DNA from: Candidatus Nitrosopumilus sp.
Lineage (GTDB): Archaea > Thermoproteota > Nitrososphaeria > Nitrososphaerales > Nitrososphaeraceae
Assembly (NCBI GenBank): GCA_013694585.1
Contig: JACDCB010000112.1
Coordinates: 1 to 44,260, forward strand
Direction of reading: 5' to 3'
Length of the DNA: 44,260 nt
This document shows positions 1 through 9,370 of the stretch, one piece after another. The position numbers and the translations under genes are program-made. The notes beneath the pieces were generated by a model. The model was not told where the DNA came from, searched no databases, and saw only the letters and a program-made list of their open reading frames with translations. The first letter of the stretch is position 1; each line of letters opens with the position of its first letter.

Positions 1-737
1 CATAAAACAAGGAATAAGATCGAAAGGACGTTTATTGAGTTTCTTTATTGTTATTGCTCTATTTCAGAGATTAACAAAAAAGAGAAAGAGTACGATCGAA
101 AAACTAGATTTGTATGTTGTTTTTTTATTCACTGACACAAATAACAAAGCTATAGAAAAATATTTGGATTATAATATTTCCCGATATTCAATGCAATCCT
201 ATATCCTCTATGCTTTTATTTAATATGTCAAACATATTTGTATTATAATAATTCTTGTTATTTCGTTCATTACTAACATCTATCTGATCATTCCCATGTC
301 AGATTCAATCTATCAGGTCAGCACTGATTTTTTTGATCGAATCTCCCTCATCATTTCATGTTAACTAGATTAATGACATCGATTAGCTGTTTCATCGAAT
401 AGTAGTTACTTTGTTATAGTTACTAGTTTTTCTATGCATATTCTAACTCTGTGTAACTTGCATTATACAAGTCAAAATAGTTTTTTCTCAGTATAATATT
501 AACCTTAGGTTATGAATAATTTTAATCAAAAAGAGATACTGGACAAGAATTATTTCAAGTTATACCCTGGCTTTTACTACGATCTATTCAATTTCTTAAG
601 CCGAAATTAAAAATATCACTAAATAATAGAATCAGATTACTAAATTAATGTTTCATTTAACATAGATGCTCTGGGGTGAATATCGTTTGGTTGTATGCTG
701 AACGATTATGCATTATCTTAGAATATTGATAAAATGC
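1..737. other. gene-poor stretch, no convincing gene
   Basis: About 740 bases before the 3' end of copC hold no reading frame that looks like a protein. A 62-codon frame at 35-223 starts with TTG and has biased, low-complexity composition. A neighbouring frame, open from base 1 to about 135, reads KTRNKIERTF near its start, faintly like the C-terminal end of some DDE transposases, but it is too short to claim. A 32-codon ATG frame lies at 512-610. The DNA is AT-rich with no clear repeats or hairpins. It may be a decayed gene end or simple spacer. Confidence 0.5.
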
Positions 738-1523
738 TTATTTGACATCAACGTCGATTCGCTGGTTGATGTCGTATTCACCAATTCTTTGAACGGTTAT
801 TTTTATTTCCCATTTACCTTCTTGACTAAGATAATTTCCAGTAGAAGAATAATTTCCTACTCCTACTTTTTTCATAGTATCAACAAGTGGTCCCAAGTTC
901 TTGTCAGGATTATTAAATTCTAAAAACACATTCCTAATATTTTCAATCGCGGTACCATTTACATGATAAATATGAAGGTCAAAGGTATTAGGACCCACTT
1001 TAAAGGGAGTAATATCAAAATCAAGAACTACATTGTCAGCGGTCGTAATGTTTGTAGAATAACCTGGTGACACATTGGATATATTTTGTTCTGATGGTTG
1101 TTGAGTTTTACTACTGTTGTCTTTAACCGAAAAAACATAAGAGCCTTTTGTAATATGGCCGTCGTCTTTTGATAATACAAGCCAATTGACGGTATAAACG
1201 CCTGGGATGATTTTAGAGGAGCCTAAAGTCACAGAAAGGGACTTGTCTGAATCAGATGCTTTAAAATCGTTGTTATCCACTCTTTCATTATTAGAATTCA
1301 TAACTTTGATACTGCTTGCTCTTGGCTCAGGATTTTCCGTAAATTTGATAGTTACGTGGTCAAGTACGGATTTTGAAGAATCAATTATTTCATTGGGTTG
1401 AGGCAAATAAGTGACAGGGCTTGCGTGACCGAATACAGGTAATAATGATACAGATGTCAAAATCAATATGCCAGTTCCCACGATTGAAACCACAGCAATA
1501 TACAAAATTGCTGAAAAATTCAT
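738..1523 (-). CDS. copC: CopC-domain periplasmic copper-binding protein
   Basis: Secreted or membrane-anchored copper-binding protein of the CopC family, 261 aa. An N-terminal hydrophobic segment (about residues 5-30) is followed by GHASP. His33 would be the mature N-terminal histidine that binds Cu(II) in CopC. The second half of the site is the Asp121-x-His123 of the DGHITKGSYVFSV motif, also canonical. After a Ser/Asn-rich linker (about 135-155), a second beta-rich domain (about 160-261) resembles the YtkA/FixH-type domain found behind CopC in other proteins. It is divergent from a secreted-protein gene and close to copD, so the locus probably handles copper, which ammonia oxidisers need for their copper enzymes. 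The ATG at 1523 has an AT-rich TATA-like element about 26 nt upstream. The function is family-level; copper specificity is inferred. Confidence 0.85.
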   Translation of the reverse strand: MNFSAILYIAVVSIVGTGILILTSVSLLPVFGHASPVTYLPQPNEIIDSSKSVLDHVTIKFTENPEPRASSIKVMNSNNERVDNNDFKASDSDKSLSVTLGSSKIIPGVYTVNWLVLSKDDGHITKGSYVFSVKDNSSKTQQPSEQNISNVSPGYSTNITTADNVVLDFDITPFKVGPNTFDLHIYHVNGTAIENIRNVFLEFNNPDKNLGPLVDTMKKVGVGNYSSTGNYLSQEGKWEIKITVQRIGEYDINQRIDVDVK

Positions 1524-1733
1524 ACACTATTATTTACAATAAAGTATAATATGATTATTGTACAAATGTCGAAGTCGTTATGTATACGATTTCAAAATTG
1601 ATAGGTGAAATGGTAGTTTTCTTCGGACATAAGATCGTGACTTCATAATTTTACGTCAAAATTTGCAGAGCCGATTTATACGTTCGAAGATTGTACAACA
1701 ATTGTTATAATAAACTTTAAACATAAACTCTTA

Positions 1734-2348
1734 ATGAATAAAAATCACCTGATTCTGTTGGGAGCTGTAATCGCAGTCTCCATGTTAGCAGCTCCGGTAT
1801 TGCAAATGTCATCCGCTCACCAAAGAGCACTTTTTAATATAAACGGGAAAGATTACTTGTTTGTTATTGGTTCTGCAAATGAACCATTATATGTTGATGA
1901 TAAAACTGCAGCAACACTTGATGCATACTGGCCAGATGCTTCAGATCCAACTAACAGCAGAGCAAACGGCACTCAGCCAATCACCGGATTAGAAAACATG
2001 TTAAAGGTGGAAATATTAGCGGGCGACAAGAACATGACATCCAATTTGGACCCTGCATTTGGTGAAGTAGGAAAGTATGAATCAGAGACATTTTATCCAA
2101 CAGTACCAACTACATTCGATTATAGAATTTATGGAAACATCAATGGAACAAACTTTAATGTAACATTCTCATGTCAACCAGGTGGAGAAACTGCACCTTC
2201 CGATAACTCTACAGTCGACATTTCTGAAAATGTGGTAAGAAAGGCATTGCAAGGAGGTTTTGGATGTCCTGAAGATAGAAAAGGATTCCCCGAACCATAT
2301 ATTTCACAATATGAGCTAAGCCAACAACTAAATAGGACCTCCACCTAA
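1734..2348 (+). CDS. secreted protein of the CopC/CopD locus
   Basis: I do not recognise a named family. The 204-aa product starts with a clear signal peptide (hydrophobic residues about 6-22, likely cleavage near SSAH at 26-29), which would leave a histidine close to the mature N-terminus, as in CopC. The rest is hydrophilic and rich in Asn, Thr and Asp, with several N-x-S/T sites and two cysteines (FSCQPGG and GFGCPED) that could form a disulfide in an exported protein. It is flanked by copC (divergent) and copD (45 nt downstream, same strand), so a role in copper binding or delivery outside the membrane is a reasonable contextual guess. A TATA-like sequence lies at about 1704-1712, and a T8 run follows the stop codon. 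Confidence 0.7.
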   Translation: MNKNHLILLGAVIAVSMLAAPVLQMSSAHQRALFNINGKDYLFVIGSANEPLYVDDKTAATLDAYWPDASDPTNSRANGTQPITGLENMLKVEILAGDKNMTSNLDPAFGEVGKYESETFYPTVPTTFDYRIYGNINGTNFNVTFSCQPGGETAPSDNSTVDISENVVRKALQGGFGCPEDRKGFPEPYISQYELSQQLNRTST

Positions 2349-2356
2349 TTTTTTTT
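2349..2356 (+). terminator. T-tract terminator candidate
   Basis: A run of eight T directly follows the stop codon of the secreted-protein gene. Oligo-T runs without a hairpin commonly end archaeal transcripts. It sits immediately before the copD TATA box, so it may separate two transcription units. Confidence 0.35.
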
Positions 2357-2363
2357 ATGTATT

Positions 2364-2373
2364 TTTATAAATA
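2364..2373 (+). promoter_or_regulatory. TATA box for copD
   Basis: The sequence TTTATAAATA is centred about 26 nt before the TTG at 2394. At archaeal promoter spacing this puts the transcription start on or next to the start codon, supporting a leaderless mRNA that begins with TTG. Confidence 0.5.
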
Positions 2374-2393
2374 TTGTAATACATATTGACATA

Positions 2394-3827
2394 TTGGACT
2401 TTCGAATAATACTTTTTCTTATCATCTCATTTGGTATATCATTTGGCCTCTTAACTAATATTCCAATTGCCATTGCTCAGGAAGGATCCTCTATCACCAT
2501 CTCCTCCTCAGAGGCGGTAACGTCCACAAATGATGCAATAGTTAAAGCGGTATTGATTGTATCTCAGGTGGCCGTTGCAGGATTAACCTTCAATGAAATT
2601 TTTTATAAATCTCTAAACTATCTGAGGAATAAATCAGAAAGAGAAAATGGAAGAAGAGATAAGAATAGTTATTACCGAAGCTCAACCCGATTTTTAAAGC
2701 TAATTGCATTATGCGCGATAGCAATAATAGCTGTCTCTACATTATTGTTATTTCTCCAAGTATCCAGTTTGGAACAAGAATTGGGATTAGATACATATTC
2801 AACATTTGAGATAACACTTTCTACCTCTGTCGGTTTTGTATGGATGTTAAGAATTTGTACTTCATTGTTGATTATTGGTTCTGTAATTATTTACCATGTT
2901 TTAATTTTGAGAATCAATCATAGTGAATTTCAGGAACTTGGGAACAATAAATCGATATTTACTAATAGAAAAACCCTCATCAGTTTTGCATTTCCAGGTA
3001 TTTTTCTCTCATGTATCTTATTGAGTCTTTTTTCTGATAGCATGATTGGCCACAGTAATGCCCTATCTTCGTTCTCAGGGATAGCGGTTTTTACCGATTG
3101 GGTACACTTGGTGGCAATATCGATATGGATTGGAGGATTATTTTACATTTCAACAATAATTTTAGAAAATTCTAAACATAACCTGCTTGAATCCAAGGGA
3201 AAAAATAACGGAAAGTCAGATTTAGAAAAGAGTAACGAAAGTCAATTAGTATTTTCAAGTTTTTTGATGAATTTTTCTTATGTAGCTATTATAGCACTAA
3301 CTGTAATTGGAATAACTGGATTATATTTGGGAAGAATTCATTTACAAAATATTTGGTCATTATTTTTTACAGTCTATGGGAATATCCTAATTATTAAAAT
3401 AAGCTTGACTCTTCCAATGATAATACTAGGCAAATACAATCAGGATAGGATAGACGAATTATCACGTACAAGGATAAACAGGATTGATATACAAGTCAAC
3501 AAGAATCATGAATATTTAGAGAGCTCTAGGGATAAAATAATAATCAAAAAAATAAAGAAATCGGTTAAAATAGAATCATTGTTGGGGATAACAATTATAA
3601 CAATAGCATCATTTCTGTCGGTCACATCACCTCCTTCTTTGTCTAATATGAAATTCTCAGAAAGCCAGGCAAACGCCGAAATAGCTACGATGGGAGTGTT
3701 CAGCTACCTAGATAGCAATGCTTTTTCACTACTTGTCATCATATTATCAATTATCATAGTCTTATTCGGCATGTTTAATCTACGAAAACATGCAACTAGA
3801 ATAAAAGAACTTAAAAATAAAAATTGA
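2394..3827 (+). CDS. copD: CopD-family copper-transport membrane protein
   Basis: Integral membrane protein of the CopD superfamily, 477 aa. Signal-like TM1 spans residues 5-28, and several further hydrophobic helices follow. The diagnostic segment is DWVHLVAISIWIGGLF (around residues 235-250): the His and the W-x-GG of CopD, thought to bind or move copper across the membrane. Polar, Lys-rich loops interrupt the helices (about 255-285 and 355-395). The start is TTG at 2394; no ATG occurs near the N-terminus and a TATA box sits at the right distance for a leaderless message. It lies downstream of copC and the secreted protein, so the three probably act together in copper uptake or tolerance. 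The family is clear; the direction of copper movement is not. Confidence 0.8.
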   Translation: MDFRIILFLIISFGISFGLLTNIPIAIAQEGSSITISSSEAVTSTNDAIVKAVLIVSQVAVAGLTFNEIFYKSLNYLRNKSERENGRRDKNSYYRSSTRFLKLIALCAIAIIAVSTLLLFLQVSSLEQELGLDTYSTFEITLSTSVGFVWMLRICTSLLIIGSVIIYHVLILRINHSEFQELGNNKSIFTNRKTLISFAFPGIFLSCILLSLFSDSMIGHSNALSSFSGIAVFTDWVHLVAISIWIGGLFYISTIILENSKHNLLESKGKNNGKSDLEKSNESQLVFSSFLMNFSYVAIIALTVIGITGLYLGRIHLQNIWSLFFTVYGNILIIKISLTLPMIILGKYNQDRIDELSRTRINRIDIQVNKNHEYLESSRDKIIIKKIKKSVKIESLLGITIITIASFLSVTSPPSLSNMKFSESQANAEIATMGVFSYLDSNAFSLLVIILSIIIVLFGMFNLRKHATRIKELKNKN

Positions 3828-4034
3828 TTTCTAGTTTAATCAGATGACGATAAGGAACAGGTTATTTATCCGTGACCAAAAACTGCAATTGTAATAACTA
3901 GATTGAAACTATTGATTAACGACACAGCATTTTAGAAATCACAAATCAAATATTGAATATCGACCGGGGAAAGGAACAGACGTGCGTGTATTTGGTTGTA
4001 GAGATACGATATCTAAAAATACATAAAAATATTA

Positions 4035-5072
4035 ATGTATAATCCAATACGATTCAGAAAGGCGTTTAATTTGATCCAGATAGATGAAGACAGAATTTTT
4101 GATATCATTAGAGAGAGAAAGCCTCGTTCCGTAGCTTTGAATGGTCCTGAACCCCTATTACCAAAAATTCAAAAAGTTTCTGAAAAAATTGAAAATGAAT
4201 TTAACATTATATCATATATAATAGGAGATAAAAGCTGGGGTTCTTGTGATCTTAACACACATGCTGCAGAGATGCTGGGTGCAGATATATTATTTAACGT
4301 AGGGCATACTATAACTATAGAAAATTTTGGAGAGAAAGTATTCATGATAAATGCTTTTGATACCATAGGGTTTGATAATATTGCATTAAAATGTGCAACG
4401 GAATTAAAGGGGCGATTTAAAACTATATCATTAGTTACCGACAGTCAACACTTGCATCAAATTGACATAGTCAAACAGATTTTTGAGGATAACGGTTTTG
4501 TCGTGGTAAAGGGGAAAGGTAAAGGACAATTGAATGATTCACAAGTCTTTGGTTGCGAATTTCATCCGCTACACAACATCAAAAGTGAAATTGATGCCTT
4601 TATTTTTCTTGGCCAGAGTAGATTTCATTCGATAGGGATTGCCCTTTCTACAGAAAAACCGACATTTATGCTAGATCCATATTTTGAGGAATTTTTGCAA
4701 ATAAATAACGAAGCAGAAGTTGTCAAGAAGAGAGCAATACTATCTGTGTACAAGGCACTCGATGCAAGAACGTTAGGGATAATAATAGGGTTAAAAGAAG
4801 GACAATTTGCAAACATTAAAGCTTTAGAATTTAAGAAAGAACTAAGTAAATTAGGAGTTAATATACAACTGATAGCTTTGACCGAGATTTCAAATGAGAA
4901 GTTAGAAAACTTTAGAGAAATTGATGCCTTTATTCAAGTAGCATGTCCACGACTAGGAACTGATAACTATTTTTCCAAACCAGTACTATCAGTTCCACAA
5001 GGATTAGCTTTGATAAAGTTATTAAAGAAAGAACCCATCGAAGAATTTTTCAAAATTCAGCACTGGTTATAG
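4035..5072 (+). CDS. dph2: diphthamide biosynthesis protein Dph2
   Basis: 2-(3-amino-3-carboxypropyl)histidine synthase, the non-canonical radical-SAM enzyme that starts diphthamide formation on elongation factor aEF2. The 345-aa length is usual for the archaeal enzyme. The three cysteines that hold the 4Fe-4S cluster are all visible, one per domain: Cys71 (WGSCDLN), Cys174 (FGCEFHP) and Cys304 (ACPRLGTDN). The segment ALNGPEPLLPKI near residue 35 and the GADILFNVGH segment near 90 also fit the family. ATG at 4035 lies about 26 nt after an AT-rich TATA-like region. It is probably monocistronic, with more than 200 bases free on each side. Confidence 0.92.
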   Translation: MYNPIRFRKAFNLIQIDEDRIFDIIRERKPRSVALNGPEPLLPKIQKVSEKIENEFNIISYIIGDKSWGSCDLNTHAAEMLGADILFNVGHTITIENFGEKVFMINAFDTIGFDNIALKCATELKGRFKTISLVTDSQHLHQIDIVKQIFEDNGFVVVKGKGKGQLNDSQVFGCEFHPLHNIKSEIDAFIFLGQSRFHSIGIALSTEKPTFMLDPYFEEFLQINNEAEVVKKRAILSVYKALDARTLGIIIGLKEGQFANIKALEFKKELSKLGVNIQLIALTEISNEKLENFREIDAFIQVACPRLGTDNYFSKPVLSVPQGLALIKLLKKEPIEEFFKIQHWL

Positions 5073-5337
5073 GATAAACTTGGAAAACACCACAATTCGG
5101 AAAGCATTCCGTATTAAACTTGTGGTAGCATATCAGATTTACATTTCTTCAGTCTGATTGACATTTTATTAAGAGATTATCAATTTCTTAATCAGTAGAG
5201 TTTAATAACAAAAATAAACCATAGCATAAGTAACATTCTTTGGTTTTTCAAGCAATAATTAAAATCTCGAATAATTGTTGCAATAGAATTTGTAAAGAAA
5301 GATTATATTTAATCGATCTGCTATCATAAGCAAATTT

Positions 5338-5805
5338 ATGGTAGTTATATCAAAAAGGCTTTCCCTGATAATATTTTTTGTTGCAGGTTTCATTTTTATT
5401 GGAATAGGTATTGCTTCAATTATTGATTCGAACATCCCCAGATTTGTGAAAATTACTGAGATGATAAAACCAAATCAATCGGGAATATTTACTCCAGATA
5501 TGAATTCGGGTAACATCGCAAATATTTATGCCAATGGATCTGAATCTACAGTGCTAGTGATAGACCCCAACAACAAGTTGATAATGAATAAAACTAGAAA
5601 TATTGGGGTATTGAATGAAACTGTTACATCGGAAGTAAATGGTAAGTACAAAATTCAGGTAATTAATGAAGGAGAGGATACATTGAATTTGAATTTAGGG
5701 GCGTTTTCGAAGGCCAGTCCACTTGCTTTTAGTGGCCAAATGATGTTGATCATAACAGGTATTGTAGTCGTAGGATTAGGAATCAGAACCAGAATGCAGT
5801 CATAA
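5338..5805 (+). CDS. small two-TM membrane protein
   Basis: Unrecognised 155-aa protein. It has one transmembrane helix at each end (about residues 8-28 and 128-150) and a hydrophilic middle of about 100 residues that should lie outside the membrane. The middle is beta-like (FTPDMNSGNIANIYAN, VLVIDPNNKLIMN, GKYKIQVINEGED), reminiscent of small emp24/GOLD-like or emaA-type sandwich domains, but I cannot assign it. Its stop codon ends one base before the stop codon of convergent pheA, so the two genes abut with no spacer. There is no obvious operon partner. Confidence 0.65.
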   Translation: MVVISKRLSLIIFFVAGFIFIGIGIASIIDSNIPRFVKITEMIKPNQSGIFTPDMNSGNIANIYANGSESTVLVIDPNNKLIMNKTRNIGVLNETVTSEVNGKYKIQVINEGEDTLNLNLGAFSKASPLAFSGQMMLIITGIVVVGLGIRTRMQS

Positions 5806-6636
5806 CTATCTTATTTCGGCTTTCTTATACGAACCTAATAACTTAAAGAATATAGTAGCGGTCTTAACAGATAAAAGAGAGGTAGATATTTTATCATCAT
5901 TAACGTTTCCCTCCAAATCTACGAAAAAATAATACTCCCAAGGTATATTTTTGGTAGGTCTTGATTCAATTTTTGTTAGATTAATGTTTCTTAATGCAAA
6001 CTCTTGGAGTATAGAATATAATGATCCAGGAGTGTGAGGGATAGAAAAAATAATTGATATTTTATTGTCATCGGCATTACTATCATATATTTTAGAAATT
6101 ATTAGAAATCTAGTAAAATTATTAGAATTATCCTCGATATCTTCTTCTACAACCTTCATGTCATAGATTTGGGCGGAATGTTTGCTAGCTATTGCAGCTG
6201 CACTAGCATTATGAGTTTCTTTAATAAATTTAACAGATCCTGCAGTATCATACATAGGGATTGATTCTAAGTGTTTCTTTTGAATATATTTTCTACACTG
6301 AGCCAGTGCCTGTGGATGAGAGTAAACAATAGAAATTCCGTCTGGAGACGAATTCTTATCAATGATTAAACAATGATGTATTTTCTGATATATTTCCCCG
6401 ATAACGTAAAGAGGCTTTTCAACTAGTAAGTCATAAGTTTCATTTACACTTCCTTCTGTAGAATTTTCAATAGGAACTACGGCTAGATCCACGGTAGAAT
6501 TTTCAACACATTCAAACAATTCACGAAATGATCTAAATGGAATGAATGAATAATTTGGATCAGGATATTGAATACGGGCAGACGCCTCACTATAAGATCC
6601 AGATTCCCCTTGAAAGCCTACCTGGAAGGCATTCAT
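5806..6636 (-). CDS. pheA: prephenate dehydratase
   Basis: Converts prephenate to phenylpyruvate in phenylalanine synthesis. The 276-aa protein has the periplasmic-binding-like PDT domain (about 1-180), with GFQGESGSYSE at the start, VVPIENSTEGSV near residue 55 and the catalytic TRF triad in NNFTRFLII. An ACT regulatory domain follows (about 195-265), with HTPGSLYSIL and the ESRPTK motif that binds phenylalanine for feedback inhibition. It is a stand-alone PDT without a fused chorismate mutase. Its ATG overlaps the stop of csl4 by four bases, so the two are co-transcribed and probably translationally coupled. Confidence 0.93.
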   Translation of the reverse strand: MNAFQVGFQGESGSYSEASARIQYPDPNYSFIPFRSFRELFECVENSTVDLAVVPIENSTEGSVNETYDLLVEKPLYVIGEIYQKIHHCLIIDKNSSPDGISIVYSHPQALAQCRKYIQKKHLESIPMYDTAGSVKFIKETHNASAAAIASKHSAQIYDMKVVEEDIEDNSNNFTRFLIISKIYDSNADDNKISIIFSIPHTPGSLYSILQEFALRNINLTKIESRPTKNIPWEYYFFVDLEGNVNDDKISTSLLSVKTATIFFKLLGSYKKAEIR

Positions 6637-7259
6637 GTCATAGGAAATTGCTTGTCATATAAAAGTGTAAATGATTCTTTTCCATAATCAATTGAAACTT
6701 TCCTGTCTTCAAAATTACCACAGGAATTGCATTTTAATCCTCCTGGTACTTTGACGAATTCATTCCCACAAGAAAAGCAAATTGTATACACAACTCCCAA
6801 GTCTCTGTCCTCTAACGTCAAATGAATTGAAGAATTTAATAAGCTGTATACTCTTCCCCTTATTATATCGCCTACCTTAAAAACAAATTTACCTTTATAA
6901 CTTCTCTCACGCCAGCCTGAACCATAGTTTCCCCCAGAATTAGACATACGAGTGGATGCTATCGCAGAAAACCCAGATTTAGAATATTTTTCATTGATAT
7001 AAACAATCCTTACTGAAATCATATTTCCAAATAGCATATCGATGTATCCAACAACAATATCACCAATCTTAGGTATCATAGGTGGATTTTTTTGTTTGAC
7101 ATTCAAAATGCGATCGACCATATTAACGCTAGATTTTCCAATAACAGCAGATCTAACCTCACCTTCATCTAAATAAGTATTTTTACCCGCATCAAATTCC
7201 TCAATTATAGCTAACGATTTCCCAGGAATAATATGATCAATTTCATGAGTTTTATTCAA
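6633..7259 (-). CDS. csl4: exosome RNA-binding subunit Csl4
   Basis: Cap subunit of the archaeal RNA exosome, which guides RNA into the Rrp41-Rrp42 core and recruits DnaG. The 208-aa protein shows the three expected parts: an N-terminal barrel (IIPGKSLAIIEEFDAG onward), a central S1 RNA-binding domain (about 65-155; KIGDIVVGYIDML and FKVGDIIRGRV), and a C-terminal zinc ribbon with paired Cys-x2-Cys sites (CFSCG and CNSCG). The codon at 7257-7259 is TTG; the family N-terminus begins there, so TTG is the likely start. The gene heads an operon with pheA (four-base overlap). Confidence 0.9.
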   Translation of the reverse strand: MNKTHEIDHIIPGKSLAIIEEFDAGKNTYLDEGEVRSAVIGKSSVNMVDRILNVKQKNPPMIPKIGDIVVGYIDMLFGNMISVRIVYINEKYSKSGFSAIASTRMSNSGGNYGSGWRERSYKGKFVFKVGDIIRGRVYSLLNSSIHLTLEDRDLGVVYTICFSCGNEFVKVPGGLKCNSCGNFEDRKVSIDYGKESFTLLYDKQFPMT

Positions 7260-7315
7260 ATCAAATCAAACGATATTTGTATTCTAATAGTTATAATTGT
7301 TACATTAACATATAT

Positions 7316-8179
7316 CTAATGGATCATTTCAAGCATTTCTATTGCTTGTCTAGTTTCTTTGACATTATGAGTTCTTAGCAGAGAGGCCCCATTCATCACG
7401 CTATACATCTCAGCAATAATTGAAGGAATCAGTCTATCTTCCACATCTAAACCAAATAAAGATCCTATAAACGATTTTCTGGAAATTGAAACACATATTG
7501 GTTTTTTCAAAGACGTTAGTAATTTAATATTAGCAATTATATCGATATCACGCACGTACCAATCCATTCCCTGAGTTTTGGAATAAAATGGATTGAATCC
7601 TTCTTTTCTAAAAAAACCAATCGAAGGATCGATGATCAATTTATCATCGTCGATTTTGGATTTCTTGGCAATTCTAATACTTTCAGCTAATAGAGAACTA
7701 GTATCCTGTATGTCCCCATCACCATACAGATTTTCGCTATCTGACAAGTAAGCACCGAGAATTACAGGAAGATCATGTTCATAAGCCAGGCTGGGCATTT
7801 TTTTATCATATTTTAAACCAGTAACGTCGTTAATCGCATTCACCCCTAATTTCAATAAGGATCGGATTACGTCGGATCTAACTGTATCAACAGATATAGG
7901 AATATTGCTAATTTGCCTAATAGCTGATATAGCATGATGCAACCGTTTTGATTCGAGATCCTTTGGAACCAGCGTTTTCAAGTATGGAGCAGTTGACATA
8001 CCACCAACATCCACTATATCAACCCCATGATCCTGCATTCTAATTATTGTATCTTGAATATCGTCATCTTGACGTTTTATCGAGTCTTTGTAAAATGATT
8101 CTGGACTTACATTTATGATACCCATAATCCTGGTCTTTCCATAGGGAGTGACCGAAATATTGCCCACAATTGTCAACAT
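7316..8179 (-). CDS. folP: dihydropteroate synthase family protein
   Basis: Pterin-binding TIM-barrel enzyme that joins p-aminobenzoate to a dihydropterin for folate or a related C1 carrier. All family signatures are in order over 287 aa: GIINVSPESFY, DVGGMST, SVDTVRS, INDVTGL, DPSIGFF, SISRKSFIG and LLRTHNVKET. The sequence is diverged from bacterial FolP (DVGGMST in place of the usual DxGGxST), as in other archaeal members, so the exact substrate is not certain. ATG at 8179. It lies 57 bases upstream of csl4 on the same strand and may belong to the same transcript or have its own promoter in the long gap before it. Confidence 0.85.
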   Translation of the reverse strand: MLTIVGNISVTPYGKTRIMGIINVSPESFYKDSIKRQDDDIQDTIIRMQDHGVDIVDVGGMSTAPYLKTLVPKDLESKRLHHAISAIRQISNIPISVDTVRSDVIRSLLKLGVNAINDVTGLKYDKKMPSLAYEHDLPVILGAYLSDSENLYGDGDIQDTSSLLAESIRIAKKSKIDDDKLIIDPSIGFFRKEGFNPFYSKTQGMDWYVRDIDIIANIKLLTSLKKPICVSISRKSFIGSLFGLDVEDRLIPSIIAEMYSVMNGASLLRTHNVKETRQAIEMLEMIH

Positions 8180-8704
8180 ATAAAAATAGATTTTTTTCTT
8201 TTAAAAACATTCAGATGAATCTATTAAATCATTAGATAATTATCAGATATAGACTAGATGTCAAATTTCAGAGAATTTTTTGAAAGACTAGCAAAGGCTT
8301 AGAAAAGAAAATATTAAGAAATCCCTATAAATACGATTAACTATTGCTATTAATTCTGGTAATTGATTCAACAATATCATCATCACTAGGGGATGATTGG
8401 TTAAGCCTTAGATTGCATTTACCAGTAAAAAAGGTTTATTGCTTCGGTCTACAAATCGTTAGTTTGGAGATAAAGGTACAATTGTATTGAATATGTAGTA
8501 AATGTTAAAATTCAATTCAATTCCTTTTTGTGCAGTTTAAACGTTACAGTTTATGAAGAGGCAATTGAAAAGATAATATTAACCCCTTGAATGTTACCTT
8601 AATCATAAAGTACAATGATAGGACTTTCGTCTGCTTTACATAGACCACTCATAAACTTGGTTTTTTATTCTAGTTATTTTCGTACATTAGCTGTTAATCC
8701 TGGA
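8180..8704. other. 525-base gap without a gene
   Basis: Between folP and the small gene at 8705, both minus strand, no frame looks coding and no tRNA or C/D-box RNA pattern (paired RTGATGA and CTGA boxes at usable spacing) could be found. The stretch is AT-rich with one less AT-rich patch around 8385-8470. It must contain the folP promoter next to 8180. Long by the standards of this window. Confidence 0.5.
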
Positions 8705-9121
8705 CTATCTTACTTTGAAAAGCTTTGAATAGAAACCTGTAATCAATGGTATTATTTTTTCCATGATTAAATTATCAAAATCATCTGTATGGGGATCTAA
8801 TGTAAAGATCAATAGATATTCTAATCTATTCTTTTGATTTGTTATTGGTATTGTAATCCTCAAAATTTTTTCATAAAGAGAACACGTATAATTTAGTTTT
8901 CCAAGTATATCCTGCCACCTTAATCTAGTATACTGCCTGGTAGAAGCAGTGATAGCGTATTGCTCAGTTTCTTCATCGCTTAAAAGTGGAATTATTCCTT
9001 TACGTTCTGCAGTGGTAAGGATTATTCCATGCTTGTCGGCAACCCCAATAAATCGTATTCTCGAATCGATTTCCACAATTTCATTGCAAAGGTTTTTGAA
9101 TTCGGTAACATATTTTTCCAT
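8705..9121 (-). CDS. small thaumarchaeal-type protein, roadblock-like
   Basis: 138-aa cytoplasmic protein of unknown function. The pattern of an N-terminal helix, then DSRIRFIGVADKHGIIL, a variable helix and LRITIPITN strands, suggests a roadblock/LC7-like alpha-beta fold (inference). The same DSRI-(R/K)-FIG pattern appears in the protein at 37103-37669, so both may belong to one lineage-specific family; I would compare them with DUF6659, without certainty. The next gene upstream (9158-9370) lies 36 bases away on the same strand and the two probably form an operon. Confidence 0.7.
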   Translation of the reverse strand: MEKYVTEFKNLCNEIVEIDSRIRFIGVADKHGIILTTAERKGIIPLLSDEETEQYAITASTRQYTRLRWQDILGKLNYTCSLYEKILRITIPITNQKNRLEYLLIFTLDPHTDDFDNLIMEKIIPLITGFYSKLFKVR

Positions 9122-9157
9122 GATTTATTATTATTGGTGTTTCAACAATGTATTATT

Positions 9158-9370
9158 TTAATTTTTTTCATACAGTAATTGTCCTTTTAGTTCAATTTTT
9201 GTTATCCTTGAAGCTGGAATTGTTTGAAAATTTTCAGAAATTAGAATGAAATCTGACAAGGTAATTTGTTTATAATCTTCGTAATCCCTGTATGTTACAA
9301 AATACGAGGATGCATCATCTGCATAGAGTGCTTTACTAATAATTTCCTCTAATTTACCTTTCTTAGCCAT
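9158..9370 (-). CDS. DUF504 / MJ1316-like small protein
   Basis: 70-aa basic protein. The order of elements matches the UPF0248 (DUF504, MJ1316-type) fold: an N-terminal helix (KLEEIISKAL), a strand with a Tyr-Arg (YFVTYRDYED), then SDFILIS, IPASRITKIEL and a final Gly-x-Leu-Leu-Tyr-Glu strand, equivalent to the family's IP-x-HRI and G-x-x-W-E-K. The expected His of IPxHRI is Ser here. The MJ1316 domain is linked to RNA end recognition in other proteins, so an RNA-related role is possible but unproven. Probably co-transcribed with the gene at 8705. ATG at 9370. Confidence 0.55.
   Translation of the reverse strand: MAKKGKLEEIISKALYADDASSYFVTYRDYEDYKQITLSDFILISENFQTIPASRITKIELKGQLLYEKN

Noticed and set aside
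35-223. 62-codon reading frame at the window start
   Set aside because: TTG start, low-complexity composition, no recognised motif. A neighbouring frame shows a short transposase-like stretch, but not enough to call a remnant element.
512-610. 32-codon frame starting with ATG
   Set aside because: Too short, no recognised family, promoter spacing does not fit; such frames are expected by chance in AT-rich DNA.
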